From Microbacterium capsulatum (GTDB lineage: Bacteria; Actinomycetota; Actinomycetes; Actinomycetales; Microbacteriaceae), in the NCBI RefSeq assembly GCF_030865425.1, contig NZ_JAVFCB010000001.1, forward strand, positions 483,482-547,481: a stretch of 64,000 bases of DNA. Reading direction: 5' to 3'. Shown here piece after piece: positions 29,587 to 38,207 of the stretch (positions within the stretch are counted from its first letter, which is position 1; each line of letters opens with the position of its first letter). The notes beneath the pieces were generated by a model that had not been told where the DNA came from, searched no databases, and was given only the letters and a program-made list of their open reading frames with translations. The translations under genes were made by a program, and so were the position numbers.

Positions 29587-30665
29587 CCGACACCACCACG
29601 ATCACCGTCGCGGGGGAGCGCCCCTACGACATCCGCATCGGACGGGGGATCCTCGAACAGCTGCCGGAGCTCATCCCCGCCGCTGCGCGCAAGGTGCTGA
29701 TCGTGCACCCGCCGACGCTGCGCGACCGCGCGGACGCCCTGCGCACCTCCCTGATGTCGGAGACGCTCGAGGTGCTGCTCGCCGAGGTGCCGGACGCGGA
29801 GGCGGGCAAGCGGATCGAGGTCGCCGCCTTCTGCTGGCAGATCCTCGGCCAGGCGGACTTCACCCGCACGGACGCGATCATCGGGTTCGGCGGGGGTGCG
29901 GTCACCGACCTGGCCGGGTTCGTCGCGGCGAGCTGGCTGCGCGGCGTCGCGATCGTGCAGGTCCCGACCACCGTGCTCGGCATGGTCGACGCGGCCGTGG
30001 GCGGCAAGACCGGCGTGAACACCGCCGAGGGCAAGAACCTCGTCGGCGCCTTCTGGCCGCCGCATGCGGTGCTGTGCGACCTCGAGCAGTTGGACAGCCT
30101 GAGCCGCAACGAGCGCGTCGCGGGCTTCGCCGAGGTCGTCAAGGCGGGCTTCATCTGGGCGCCCGAGATCCTCGAGATCGTCGAAGCGGATCCCGAGGCC
30201 GCCGTGGACCCGACGACCCCGGGCTTCCGCCGCGCGATCGAGCTTGCGATCGAGATGAAGGCGCGCGTGGTGGGCGAGGACCTGCGCGAGGCGGGACAGC
30301 GGGAGATCCTGAATTACGGGCACACCCTCGGCCACGCGATCGAACATGCCGAGCGCTACCAGTGGCGGCACGGTGCGGCCATCTCGATCGGCATGGTCTT
30401 CGCCGCGGAGCTGTCCCGGCTGGCGGGCCGGCTGAGCGATGAGGCCGTGCAGCGGCATCGCGACATCCTCGGTTCTCTGGGCCTGCCCATGACGTACCGC
30501 GCCGGCGCGTGGCCGCAGCTGCTCGCGACCATGCAGCGCGACAAGAAGTCGCGGGCCGGCATGCTCCGCTTCATCGTGCTGGACGACATCGCCCGGCCGA
30601 CGGTGCTGCAGGCGCCGGACGAGTCACTGCTGTTCGCGGCGTATCAGGAGATCGCGGAGCAGTAG
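29583..30665 (+). CDS. aroB: 3-dehydroquinate synthase
   Basis: The 360-residue NAD- and metal-dependent enzyme converts DAHP to 3-dehydroquinate. GFGGGAVTDLAGFVAASWLRG (near residue 100), the PTTVLGMVDAAVGGKTGVN segment (near 128), and metal ligands in LNYGHTLGHAIE (near 243) and RHGAAISIGM (near 260) are present. The ATG at 29583 overlaps aroK (ATGA). A strong convergent terminator follows. Confidence 0.97.
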   Translation: MTDTTTITVAGERPYDIRIGRGILEQLPELIPAAARKVLIVHPPTLRDRADALRTSLMSETLEVLLAEVPDAEAGKRIEVAAFCWQILGQADFTRTDAIIGFGGGAVTDLAGFVAASWLRGVAIVQVPTTVLGMVDAAVGGKTGVNTAEGKNLVGAFWPPHAVLCDLEQLDSLSRNERVAGFAEVVKAGFIWAPEILEIVEADPEAAVDPTTPGFRRAIELAIEMKARVVGEDLREAGQREILNYGHTLGHAIEHAERYQWRHGAAISIGMVFAAELSRLAGRLSDEAVQRHRDILGSLGLPMTYRAGAWPQLLATMQRDKKSRAGMLRFIVLDDIARPTVLQAPDESLLFAAYQEIAEQ

Positions 30666-30690
30666 CCGCTCGCCGCGTTCCTGCCGAAGC

Positions 30691-30727
30691 GCAGAAGGCG
30701 CCCCCCCGAGGGGAGGGCGCCTTCTGC
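30691..30727. terminator. bidirectional terminator between aroB and the transporter gene
   Basis: GCAGAAGGCGCCC (30691-30703) pairs exactly with GGGCGCCTTCTGC (30715-30727). It lies between two genes that converge. Confidence 0.75.
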
Positions 30728-30752
30728 GTGTGCGCGGTGTCAGTGTGCGGTG

Positions 30753-32072
30753 TCAGACCGCGGAGACGGTGCGCAGCAGCGCCGTCCGGCCGAGCTCGGA
30801 CGTGGGCACCGTGCGGGTCTCCCGGGCCGTGAGCGCGCTCAGCGCGGCGACCAGCGCCACGACGGCCGTGAAGATGCTGATGATCACCCAGCCGCCCGGG
30901 GCCACGCCGCCGAGGGCGGTCACGATGGTCGGCGCGAAACCGGCGGCGAGGAACCCGAGCTGGGTGCCGATCGCCATGCCGGAGAAGCGCACCCGCGCGC
31001 TGAACATCTCGGCGTAGAACGACGGCCACACCGCGTTCGCCGCCGCATAGCCGCACGAGAACGTCAGCACGGCGAGCGCGAACGTCAGGATCGTGTTCCC
31101 ACCGCTCATCGACAGCATGTAGAACGGCATGAACACCGCCGAGGAGAGCGCGCCGTAGACGAACACGGGCTTGCGTCCGATCCGGTCGGCGAGACGTCCG
31201 AACACCGGCTGCGTGCCGATCGCGACGAGGTTCGCCACGACCACGAGCCAGAGGGTCAGGCTCTCCGCGAGCCCCGCCTGCTTGCCGTAGGCGAGCGCGA
31301 GGTTGCCGAACACGGTCGAGACCGCGGCGATCGTCGCGCACAGGATGACCCGCAGCACGTCCTGCCAGTGGTCCCGGATGAGCGGCACGAGCGGCACCCG
31401 GGCGATCTCGCCCTGGGCCTTGGCCTCCTCGAACGCGGGGGTCTCATGCAGGCTGCGACGGATGAAGAACGCGACCAGCACGACGACGGCGCTGAGCCAG
31501 AACGGGATCCGCCAGCCCCATGTCAGCTTGAACGCGTCCGGAGCGGCGGTGACCGGGATGAACACGAGGGCAGCGAGGATCTGTCCGCCCTGCGTCCCGG
31601 TCAGGGTCCACGACGTGAAGTACGCGCGCCGGTCGTCGGGGGAGTGCTCGAGGGTCAGAGACGAGGCCCCGGCCTGCTCGCCGGCGGCCGAGAGCCCCTG
31701 CAGCAGACGGCACAGCACGAGCAGCGCGGGCGCGGCCCAGCCGATCTGCGCGAAGCCGGGGAGACAGCCGATCACGAAGGTGGAGAGGCCCATCAGCAGC
31801 AGGGTGAACAGCAGCACCTTCTGCCGGCCGATCCGGTCGCCGAAGTGGCCGACGAAGATCGCGCCGACGGGACGGGCGACGTACGCGAACCCGAATGTCG
31901 CGAACGACATCACGAGCGCGGCCTGGTCACCGCTCGGGAAGAACACCTTCGGGAAGATCAGCGCGGCAGCCGATCCGAAGAGGAAGAAGTCGTAGTACTC
32001 GACGGCGCTGCCCATGAAGCTCGCGACAGCGGCCTTCACGGGGGTCTTCCGCACCGTTGCGGGAGTGGTCAT
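30753..32072 (-). CDS. MFS transporter, metabolite:H+ symporter type (shikimate/quinate uptake likely)
   Basis: The 439-residue protein has twelve hydrophobic segments and the MHS-subfamily signatures SAVEYYDFFLFGSAAALIFP near residue 22, GHFGDRIGRQKVL near 79 and RLLQGLSAAGEQAGASSL near 122. LADRIGRKPVFVYG marks the second half. This subfamily includes ShiA, PcaT-like and citrate/proline symporters. Substrate is inferred from context: it is 15 bases downstream of a quinate/shikimate dehydrogenase and near a QsuB-type dehydratase, the same grouping as qsuA in Corynebacterium glutamicum. Confidence 0.8.
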   Translation of the reverse strand: MTTPATVRKTPVKAAVASFMGSAVEYYDFFLFGSAAALIFPKVFFPSGDQAALVMSFATFGFAYVARPVGAIFVGHFGDRIGRQKVLLFTLLLMGLSTFVIGCLPGFAQIGWAAPALLVLCRLLQGLSAAGEQAGASSLTLEHSPDDRRAYFTSWTLTGTQGGQILAALVFIPVTAAPDAFKLTWGWRIPFWLSAVVVLVAFFIRRSLHETPAFEEAKAQGEIARVPLVPLIRDHWQDVLRVILCATIAAVSTVFGNLALAYGKQAGLAESLTLWLVVVANLVAIGTQPVFGRLADRIGRKPVFVYGALSSAVFMPFYMLSMSGGNTILTFALAVLTFSCGYAAANAVWPSFYAEMFSARVRFSGMAIGTQLGFLAAGFAPTIVTALGGVAPGGWVIISIFTAVVALVAALSALTARETRTVPTSELGRTALLRTVSAV

Positions 32073-32087
32073 CGGATGGTGCTCCGT

Positions 32088-32960
32088 TCAATCGGCGGCG
32101 TCGTGGTCTGCCACGAGCCGGTGGAGGTGGTCGGTCATGCGGGACGGGTCGGGGTGGATCCCGGTGATCAGCTCGAACGCGTCGACGGCCTGGTGCACGG
32201 CCATCCTGCCTCCGTCGAGCGTGGGTGCACCGACGCTGCGCGCGGTGGCGAGCAGCTCGGTCAGATAGGGGCGATACACGATGTCGGCGACCCAGAGGTC
32301 GGGGCGGAGCAGGTCGGCGGCGAAGGGAAGACCGGGGTGCTCGGCCATCCCGGTGGGGGTGCAATGCACGACGCCGTCCGCGCCCGCGAGGTGCGCCGGC
32401 AGGGTCTGCGCAGCCGCTCCGAGCACGGTGACGCCGTGCCGGGCGGTCAGGTCCTCTGCGAGGGCGAGCGCCCGCGCCGCGTCGAGATCGAGGATCGTGA
32501 GCCGCTGCGCGCCGAGGCGCAGCAGCGCGTCCGCGACCGCGGAGCCGGCACCGCCGGCGCCCAGCTGCACGACCCGATCGAGGGGAGCGTCGGGCATGCC
32601 GTCGCGGAACGCCCGTTCGAAGCCCGTGGTGTCGGTGTTGTAGCCGATCCGCCCCTCGGGGGTGAGCAGGACCGTGTTCACGGCGCCGAGGGCGGCCGCG
32701 ATCGGATCGACCCGGTCCAAGTGTGCGAGCACCGCCTGCTTGCACGGATGCGTGACGTTCAGCGCGTCGAAGCCGAGCCGTTCCGCCCAGTCCAGGGTCG
32801 CGCCGAGGTCCTCCACGTCGAGGCCGAGCACGGTCATGTCGATCGGTCGGTATACGTAGCTCAGCCCGAGATGGGTCGCCTCGACCATGTGCATGGGCGG
32901 GGTGAGCGAGGGGGTCACGCCGGATCCGACGAGGCCCACGAGGTAGGGGCGGTCACGCAT
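32088..32960 (-). CDS. quinate/shikimate dehydrogenase (catabolic type)
   Basis: The 290-residue SDH-family enzyme probably oxidises quinate and shikimate. The substrate loop reads PSLTPPMH: the second Ser of the AroE SxS motif is Thr, as in QsuD of Corynebacterium. ALNVTHPCKQAV carries the catalytic Lys (near residue 73). LGAGGAGSAVADALLRLG is followed by ILDLDAAR, whose acidic residue at the end of the second strand favours NAD. GAAGEAGGAG start context: GAAGGAGA precedes the ATG at 32960. The upstream gap holds a palindrome shared with the qsuB promoter. Confidence 0.88.
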   Translation of the reverse strand: MRDRPYLVGLVGSGVTPSLTPPMHMVEATHLGLSYVYRPIDMTVLGLDVEDLGATLDWAERLGFDALNVTHPCKQAVLAHLDRVDPIAAALGAVNTVLLTPEGRIGYNTDTTGFERAFRDGMPDAPLDRVVQLGAGGAGSAVADALLRLGAQRLTILDLDAARALALAEDLTARHGVTVLGAAAQTLPAHLAGADGVVHCTPTGMAEHPGLPFAADLLRPDLWVADIVYRPYLTELLATARSVGAPTLDGGRMAVHQAVDAFELITGIHPDPSRMTDHLHRLVADHDAAD

Positions 32961-32981
32961 CCGGTCTCCTTCGTCCCGTAT

Positions 32982-32995
32982 GTACTAACTGGTAC
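32982..32995. promoter_or_regulatory. operator-like palindrome upstream of qsuD-like gene
   Basis: GTACTAACTGGTAC is an imperfect palindrome (GTACYA, two bases, TGGTAC) just upstream of the dehydrogenase gene. A TTGACA read on the minus strand lies at 33025-33030. A matching site is at 33755-33768, and the TetR gene lies between them. Confidence 0.65.
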
Positions 32996-33049
32996 GTACA
33001 GAGTGAACCACGAGGAGCACCGGTTGTCAACGCGGCCCGTCGCGTCGGG

Positions 33050-33682
33050 TCAGCGCGCGGGGGCGGTGAGCCAGCCGACGACGACCTCGCCGATCACGGA
33101 GCGCTGGTGCGCCCGGGTGCCGGGGTCGTCGAAGTCGACGTCGAAGAGGTAGCCGAAGGTGTGCCGGTTCGCGATCTGGAAGACGCAGTACGCGCTGATC
33201 ACCATGTGCACGTCGAGGGCGTCCACGTCGGGGCGGAAGGCCCCCGCCGCACGCCCGCGCTCCAGGATCTCGTCGAGCAGGATCTTGGCCGGCTGCGCAG
33301 CGCTGCGCAGGGCCTCGATCCGACGGATGAATTCGCCGCGGTGGATGTTCTCGATCGCGACGATCCGGATGAACGCCTGATGCGTGACGTGGTGGTCGAA
33401 CGTGAGCTCGGCGAGCTCGCGCACCGCCTTCACCGGGTCGGTGTGGTCGACGTCGATCGACTGCTCCGCCGCCCGAATGCCGCGATACGCGTGCTCGAGC
33501 ACCGCGAGATAGAGGCCTTCCTTGCTCTCGAAGTAGTAGTAGATCATCCGCTTCGTCGTGCGGGTGCGCTCGGCGATCTCGTCGACCCGGGCGCCCGAGT
33601 AGCCCTGCTCGGCGAACACCTCGGTGGCGACGGCGAGGAGCTCGCTGCGGGTGCGTTCGGCGTCGCGCTGCTGGGTGGCCAT
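33050..33682 (-). CDS. TetR family transcriptional regulator of the quinate/shikimate locus
   Basis: The 210-residue protein has an N-terminal helix-turn-helix domain, EQGYSGARVDEIAERTRTTK followed by RMIYYYFESKEGLY (residues 24-58), and a ligand-binding C-terminal domain. It is flanked by the catabolic dehydrogenase/transporter pair and by the divergent QsuB-type gene. One copy of a shared palindrome sits in each gap, so it probably represses both arms until an aromatic precursor binds. The C. glutamicum locus is run by a LysR activator (QsuR) instead. The ATG at 33682 has a TATCCT box exactly six bases upstream and no Shine-Dalgarno. Confidence 0.87.
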   Translation of the reverse strand: MATQQRDAERTRSELLAVATEVFAEQGYSGARVDEIAERTRTTKRMIYYYFESKEGLYLAVLEHAYRGIRAAEQSIDVDHTDPVKAVRELAELTFDHHVTHQAFIRIVAIENIHRGEFIRRIEALRSAAQPAKILLDEILERGRAAGAFRPDVDALDVHMVISAYCVFQIANRHTFGYLFDVDFDDPGTRAHQRSVIGEVVVGWLTAPAR

Positions 33683-33688
33683 GGCGTC

Positions 33689-33694
33689 AGGATA
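33689..33694 (-). promoter_or_regulatory. -10 box for the leaderless tetR-type gene
   Basis: TATCCT on the minus strand ends six bases before the regulator's ATG. Confidence 0.5.
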
Positions 33695-33754
33695 TCGAGC
33701 GGGCGGGACCCGTCGCGTCTGCGGCGCGGGTGGGGGAGGCGCTTCCCCGACTAT

Positions 33755-33768
33755 GAACCAAATGGTAC
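33755..33768. promoter_or_regulatory. operator-like palindrome overlapping the qsuB promoter
   Basis: GAACCAAATGGTAC matches the site at 32982-32995 (GNACYA, two bases, TGGTAC). It overlaps the TACATT -10 box of the dehydratase gene by three bases, a position suited to repression. Confidence 0.65.
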
Positions 33769-33771
33769 ATT
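33766..33771 (+). promoter_or_regulatory. -10 box for the leaderless qsuB-type gene
   Basis: TACATT ends six bases before the ATG at 33778 and overlaps the palindromic operator. Confidence 0.55.
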
Positions 33772-33777
33772 AGCGCG

Positions 33778-35604
33778 ATGCGGACCTCGATCGCGACTGT
33801 ATGCCTCAGCGGGACCCTCGCTTCCAAACTGCACGCCTGCGCGGCGGCGGGCTTCGACGGCGTCGAGATCTTCGAGCCGGATCTGATCGCCGCCCCCGAG
33901 AGCCCGGAGGAGATCCGGGCACTCGCCGATCGTCTCGGGCTCACGCTCGACCTCTATCAGCCGATGCGCGACGTCGAGGGAGTGGACGAGGCCGCCTTCT
34001 CGGCGGTGCTGCGCCGGGCGGAGGCGAAGTTCGCGCTCATGCGGCGGCTCGGCATGGATCTCGTGCTCTGCTGCAGCAACGTCGCCACCGCGACGATCGA
34101 CGACGACGAGGTGAGCGCGGGTCAGCTGCGCCGCCTCGGCGACCTCGCCCAGCGGTACGGGGTGCGCATCGCCTACGAGGCCCTGGCCTGGGGGCGGTTC
34201 GTGAACGACTACCGCCGCGCCTGGGAGATCGTGCGGCGCGCCGACCATCCCGCGGTCGGGGTGTGTCTGGACTCCTTCCACATCCTGTCGCGGGGGCACG
34301 ATCCGGCGGGGATCGAGCAGATCCCGGGGGAGCGGATCTTCTTCGTGCAACTGGCCGACGCGCCGCCGCTCTCGCTCGACGTGCTCTCCTGGAGTCGCCA
34401 TCACCGGCTCTTCCCCGGCGAGGGCGGCTTCGACCTGGTCGCCTTCACCGGCCACGTGCTGCGCGCCGGTTATCGCGGCCCGCTCTCGCTCGAGGTGTTC
34501 AACGACACGTTCCGGCAGACCGACGTGCTGCGTACCGCCCGGCACGCGCGGCGCTCGCTGCGCTGGCTCGAGGACGGCATCGCGCGCGCCGACGGGCTGC
34601 CCGATCCTGCGCTCGTCACGATGCTCTCGGACAGCGCGGCGCCCGTCGGCTTCGACTTCGTCGAGATCAAGGCCGAGGACGCCTCGGCCGTCGAGGCTGT
34701 GCTCGCCGCGGTCGGCTTCGCGATGCGCGGACGGCACCGCACCAAGCCCGTCGCCCTGTGGGCCGCGGGATCGGCGCGGGTCGTCATCAACGAGCAGCAC
34801 GCCCGCGACCTCGCGCCCCACCTCGCCGCGATCGGCTTCGAGGTGGACGATGCCGCGGCCGTCACCCGACGTGCGGACGAACTGGTCGTTCCCCGCGTGC
34901 ACCGGCGCACGTATGCGGCCGAGCAGCGCCTCGACGGCGCGATCGCCCCCGACGGCACGGAGGTGTTCTGGGCGCAGGCGCCGGACGTGGGCGAACCCGG
35001 CTGGGTCGCGGAGTTCGAACACGGCAGCGGCCCCGCGGCCGGTCCGATCGACGCCGTCGACCACGTCTCGCTGACCCAGCCGTGGCAGGTGGTCGACGAG
35101 TCGACGCTGTTCTACTCGGCGACGTTCGGACTGCGCGAAGAGGGCGCGACCGATGTCGCCGGCCCCCGGGGCCTCGTGCAGAGCCGCGTGATGGCCTCGG
35201 CGGACGGACGGATCCGGATCCCGCTCAACGTCGCCCCGCCGATCGTCGCCGAGCAGGGCGAACGGTCCGGCCTTCCTCAGCACATCGCATTCTCGTGCAC
35301 CGACGTCGTCGCGGTGGCCCGGCAGGCACGGGCCCGCGGTCTCTCCCTGCTCGAGATCCCGGACAACTACTACGCCGACCTCGCCGCGCGCACGGACCTG
35401 CCCGAGGAGCGGATCGCGCTGTTCCGCTCTCTCGGCATCGTCTACGACCGTTCCGGCGACGCGGAGTACCTGCAGTTCTACACGTCGACGATCGGTCAGG
35501 TGTTCTTCGAGTTCGTCGAGCGGTCCGCCGGGTACGACGGCTACGGGGCCGGCAACGCCCCGGTGCGCCTGACCGCACAGGGCGCGCAGGAGGCAGGGGC
35601 ATGA
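33778..35604 (+). CDS. qsuB: 3-dehydroshikimate dehydratase, two-domain QsuB type
   Basis: The 608-residue protein joins an N-terminal sugar-phosphate isomerase/AP-endonuclease-type TIM barrel (about residues 1-275) to a C-terminal hydroxyphenylpyruvate-dioxygenase-like VOC region (about 290-590). Metal ligands in the barrel are visible in [25 protein letters not shown] (near 129), GVCLDSFHI (near 163) and LSLEVFND (near 235). VDHVSLTQ and [10 protein letters not shown] open the VOC repeats, and VFFEFVER ends them. The N-terminal domain converts 3-dehydroshikimate to protocatechuate in characterised QsuB. The gene overlaps a DHQase gene by four bases (ATGA). Confidence 0.88.
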   Translation: MRTSIATVCLSGTLASKLHACAAAGFDGVEIFEPDLIAAPESPEEIRALADRLGLTLDLYQPMRDVEGVDEAAFSAVLRRAEAKFALMRRLGMDLVLCCSNVATATIDDDEVSAGQLRRLGDLAQRYGVRIAYEALAWGRFVNDYRRAWEIVRRADHPAVGVCLDSFHILSRGHDPAGIEQIPGERIFFVQLADAPPLSLDVLSWSRHHRLFPGEGGFDLVAFTGHVLRAGYRGPLSLEVFNDTFRQTDVLRTARHARRSLRWLEDGIARADGLPDPALVTMLSDSAAPVGFDFVEIKAEDASAVEAVLAAVGFAMRGRHRTKPVALWAAGSARVVINEQHARDLAPHLAAIGFEVDDAAAVTRRADELVVPRVHRRTYAAEQRLDGAIAPDGTEVFWAQAPDVGEPGWVAEFEHGSGPAAGPIDAVDHVSLTQPWQVVDESTLFYSATFGLREEGATDVAGPRGLVQSRVMASADGRIRIPLNVAPPIVAEQGERSGLPQHIAFSCTDVVAVARQARARGLSLLEIPDNYYADLAARTDLPEERIALFRSLGIVYDRSGDAEYLQFYTSTIGQVFFEFVERSAGYDGYGAGNAPVRLTAQGAQEAGA

Positions 35605-36056
35605 GCGCTTCCCGCCGCATCCTGCTGGTCAACGGACCGAACCTCAACCTGCTCGGGCTCCGCGAGCCGGGGATCTACGGATCCGCGACGCTCGCCGACG
35701 TCGAGCGGATCACGGCCGAGGCAGCCGCGGCCCACGGGTACGAGATCCGCGCCGTGCAGAGCAACCACGAGGGCGTGCTGCTGGACACGATCCATGCCGC
35801 CCGGGAGGACTGCGCCGGCGTCGTCATCAACCCCGGCGGCCTCACGCACACCTCGGTCGCGCTCCGCGACGCCCTCACCGGGGTCGCGCTGCCCTTCGCC
35901 GAGGTCCACATCTCCGACGTGCACGCGCGCGAGGAGTTCCGGCATCATTCGTACCTCTCCGACGTCGCCGCCGTCTGCGTGATCGGCCGCGGGGTCGCCG
36001 GATACGCGGAGGCGACGCGCGCGCTGATCGGGCTTCTGGGCGCTCCGAGGCGCTGA
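35601..36056 (+). CDS. aroQ: type II 3-dehydroquinate dehydratase, catabolic copy
   Basis: The 151-residue enzyme interconverts 3-dehydroquinate and 3-dehydroshikimate. [17 protein letters not shown] carries the catalytic Arg and Tyr (near residues 22-27), with [16 protein letters not shown] near 76 and the His in [13 protein letters not shown] near 102. ATGA overlap with qsuB assigns this copy to quinate breakdown (the role of qsuC). It is a near duplicate of the gene at 36646, 1045 bases downstream. Confidence 0.93.
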   Translation: MSASRRILLVNGPNLNLLGLREPGIYGSATLADVERITAEAAAAHGYEIRAVQSNHEGVLLDTIHAAREDCAGVVINPGGLTHTSVALRDALTGVALPFAEVHISDVHAREEFRHHSYLSDVAAVCVIGRGVAGYAEATRALIGLLGAPRR

Positions 36057-36090
36057 GCACGGCCGAGGCGCTGCGGTCCGCACGCGGGGT

Positions 36091-36096
36091 TAGGGT
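36091..36096 (+). promoter_or_regulatory. -10 box for the leaderless GNAT gene
   Basis: TAGGGT ends six bases before the ATG at 36103. Confidence 0.5.
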
Positions 36097-36102
36097 TCTG
36101 AG

Positions 36103-36633
36103 ATGCCCCCTTCCCCTTTCCTCGTCCGCCGGATCCGGGCGGACGAGTGGACGCAGGGGCGCGACCTGCGTCTGCGTTCCCTGCAGGATCCCGCCGCGGA
36201 CATCGCGTTCCTGGACACGTACGAGAACGCCGCGGCACAGACCGACGCCTTCTGGCGGGCCCGGATTAGCCGCGCGGCGGAGGGATCCGAAATCGCGCAG
36301 TTCGTCGCGATCGCGGGTGACGGCGAATGGTTCGGCACGACGACGGTGCTGGCCACCGTCCTGGAGGGTGAGCCGGGCACGGCGCTCGTCGTCGGCGTGT
36401 TCGTCGCCGAGGGCCACCGCGGCAACGGCGCGATCGACGCGCTGCTCGACGCCTGCGCGGCCTGGGTCTCCGGTCTCGGGATCACCGAGCTGACCCTCGA
36501 GGTGCACGTCGACAACGCCCGTGCCCAGGCCGCGTACGAGAGGAACGGCTTCGTCCGCACCGGCCGGATCATCGAGCTCGACACCGGTCGGGAGTACGTG
36601 ATGATCCGCTCCCTCGACCCTCACGCGCGCTGA
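36103..36633 (+). CDS. GNAT family N-acetyltransferase
   Basis: The 176-residue protein has the GNAT acetyl-CoA-binding motif VVGVFVAEGHRGNGAIDALL (near residue 100) and the C-terminal VHVDNARAQAAYERNGFV (near 138). The acceptor cannot be read from sequence. It sits between the two dehydroquinase genes, inside the segment that a recombination between them would remove. No Shine-Dalgarno is present; the -10 spacing supports the ATG at 36103. Confidence 0.88.
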   Translation: MPPSPFLVRRIRADEWTQGRDLRLRSLQDPAADIAFLDTYENAAAQTDAFWRARISRAAEGSEIAQFVAIAGDGEWFGTTTVLATVLEGEPGTALVVGVFVAEGHRGNGAIDALLDACAAWVSGLGITELTLEVHVDNARAQAAYERNGFVRTGRIIELDTGREYVMIRSLDPHAR

Positions 36634-36639
36634 TACCGT
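36634..36639 (+). promoter_or_regulatory. -10 box for the leaderless second aroQ
   Basis: TACCGT ends six bases before the GTG at 36646, so this copy probably has its own promoter, free of the catabolic operators. Confidence 0.45.
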
Positions 36640-36645
36640 GAGGGC

Positions 36646-37104
36646 GTGACCACACCCCGCCGCCTGCTGCTCGTCAACGGACCCAACCTCAACCTGCTCG
36701 GGCTCCGCGAGCCGGGGATCTACGGATCCGCCACGCTCGCGGACGTGGAGCGCATCGCGACCGAGGCGGCCGCCGCATACGGATTCGAGATCCGCGCCGT
36801 GCAGAGCAACCACGAGGGCGTCCTGCTGGACGCGATCCACGCGGCCCGGGAGGACTGCGCCGGCATCGTCATCAACGCCGGTGCGTACACGCACACCTCG
36901 GTGGCGCTGCGGGACGCGCTCACCGGCGTCGCGCTGCCGTTCGCCGAGATCCACATCTCCGACGTGTACGCGCGCGAGGAGTTCCGGCATTTCTCGTACC
37001 TCACCGACATCGCCGCCGTGCACGTCGTGGGCGAAGGGGTGCAGGGCTACGCGACCGCCGTGCGCCGGCTCATCCTGCTGATCGCGGGACAGGCGGACGG
37101 CTGA
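36646..37104 (+). CDS. aroQ: type II 3-dehydroquinate dehydratase, biosynthetic copy
   Basis: The 152-residue enzyme keeps [17 protein letters not shown], the [17 protein letters not shown] motif and [13 protein letters not shown]. It differs from the catabolic copy at scattered sites, including AYTHTS against GLTHTS and DVYARE against DVHARE. It starts at GTG 36646 with its own -10 box, and lies upstream of efp, where actinobacterial aroQ usually sits. aroQ is otherwise missing from the aroECKB group, so this copy probably completes the anabolic pathway. Confidence 0.93.
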   Translation: MTTPRRLLLVNGPNLNLLGLREPGIYGSATLADVERIATEAAAAYGFEIRAVQSNHEGVLLDAIHAAREDCAGIVINAGAYTHTSVALRDALTGVALPFAEIHISDVYAREEFRHFSYLTDIAAVHVVGEGVQGYATAVRRLILLIAGQADG

Positions 37105-37132
37105 GCTCCGCAGCCGCGCAGCGCGCGCGCAC

Positions 37133-37182
37133 CGGCCGATCAGCCGGCATCCCGTAGAATCGTGTATCGGCCGATCGGCCGA
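37133..37182 (+). promoter_or_regulatory. efp promoter flanked by two similar palindromes
   Basis: A TAGAAT -10 box (37155-37160) lies between CGGCCGATCAGCCG (37133-37146) and CGGCCGATCGGCCG (37168-37181), 35 bases apart. The second copy is a perfect palindrome at the expected transcription start. The pair could bind a dimeric regulator. Confidence 0.5.
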
Positions 37183-37210
37183 GACTCTCAGGAACGGACT
37201 TCTCAGACCC

Positions 37211-37774
37211 ATGGCATCGACTGCAGACATCAAGAACGGCGTCGTCCTCTCGATCGACGGACAGCTCTGGAGCGTCATCGAGTTCCAGCACGTCAAGCCC
37301 GGCAAGGGCGGCGCGTTCGTCCGCACGAAGCTGAAGAACGTCGTCAGCGGCAAGGTCGTCGACCGCACCTACAACGCCGGCGCCAAGATCGACATCGAGA
37401 ACGTCGACCGCCGCGACTTCACCTACCTGTACACGGACGGCGACGGCTTCGTCTTCATGGACGTCGCGGACTACGACCAGATCACCGTCGGCGCCGCGAC
37501 CGTGGGCGACGCGAAGAACTTCATGCTGGAGAACCAGCAGGTCCAGATCGCGCTGAACAACGGCAACCCGCTCTACATCGAGCTCCCGGCCTCGGTCGTG
37601 CTCGAGGTCACCTACACCGAGCCGGGCCTGCAGGGTGACCGCTCCTCGGCCGGCACCAAGCCCGCCACGCTGGAGACCGGCTTCGAGATCCAGGTTCCGC
37701 TGTTCCTCGAGACCGGCACCAAGGTCAAGGTCGACACCCGCACGGGCGGCTACCTCGGCCGCATCAACGACTGA
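37211..37774 (+). CDS. efp: translation elongation factor P
   Basis: The 187-residue factor rescues ribosomes stalled on polyproline. It has the KOW-like N-terminal domain with the tip loop [17 protein letters not shown], whose lysine is the usual modification site. OB domain II ([16 protein letters not shown]) and OB domain III ending in [14 protein letters not shown] follow. Several proteins in this window are proline-rich (MltG, the DUF349 protein), fitting its need. The ATG at 37211 has AGGAACG upstream. nusB follows four bases after the stop. Confidence 0.97.
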   Translation: MASTADIKNGVVLSIDGQLWSVIEFQHVKPGKGGAFVRTKLKNVVSGKVVDRTYNAGAKIDIENVDRRDFTYLYTDGDGFVFMDVADYDQITVGAATVGDAKNFMLENQQVQIALNNGNPLYIELPASVVLEVTYTEPGLQGDRSSAGTKPATLETGFEIQVPLFLETGTKVKVDTRTGGYLGRIND

Positions 37775-37777
37775 CGC

Positions 37778-38188
37778 GTGGGCGCCCGGACCAAGGCGCG
37801 CAAACGCGCCCTCGACATCCTGTTCTCCTCGGACGTGCGCGGCGACGAGCTCGCCGTGACGCTCGCGGCGGAGGCCAAGCGCGCCGTCGCCGAGCCCTCC
37901 CGCGAGGGATCCTGGCTGTACGCCCGCGAGATCGTCGACGGGATCATCGATCACCGCGACGAGATCGACGAGCAGATCACCACGCACAGCCGGGATTGGA
38001 AGCTCGACCGGATGCCGGCCGTGGACCGGGCGCTGCTGCGCATCGGCGTGTGGGAGATCCTGCACAACGACGAGGTGCCCACCGCCGTCGCGATCGACGA
38101 GGCCGTCGAGCTCGCCAAGGAGTTCTCCACGGACGACTCCGGCGCGTTCGTGCACGGTGTGCTGGCCCGGGTGGCCCGGTCGGCCTGA
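37778..38188 (+). CDS. nusB: transcription antitermination factor NusB
   Basis: The 136-residue all-helical protein acts with NusE (S10) at boxA in rRNA transcription. ARTKARKRALDILFSSDVRG, the DRMPAVDRALLRIGVWEIL segment (near residue 80) and AVAIDEAVELAKEFSTDDSGAFVHGVL (near 100) are the family motifs. It begins at GTG 37778 right after efp and has no clear Shine-Dalgarno of its own, so it is probably translated by coupling. Confidence 0.95.
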   Translation: MGARTKARKRALDILFSSDVRGDELAVTLAAEAKRAVAEPSREGSWLYAREIVDGIIDHRDEIDEQITTHSRDWKLDRMPAVDRALLRIGVWEILHNDEVPTAVAIDEAVELAKEFSTDDSGAFVHGVLARVARSA

Positions 38189-38207
38189 TCCGCGTCCTCC
38201 TCATCCT

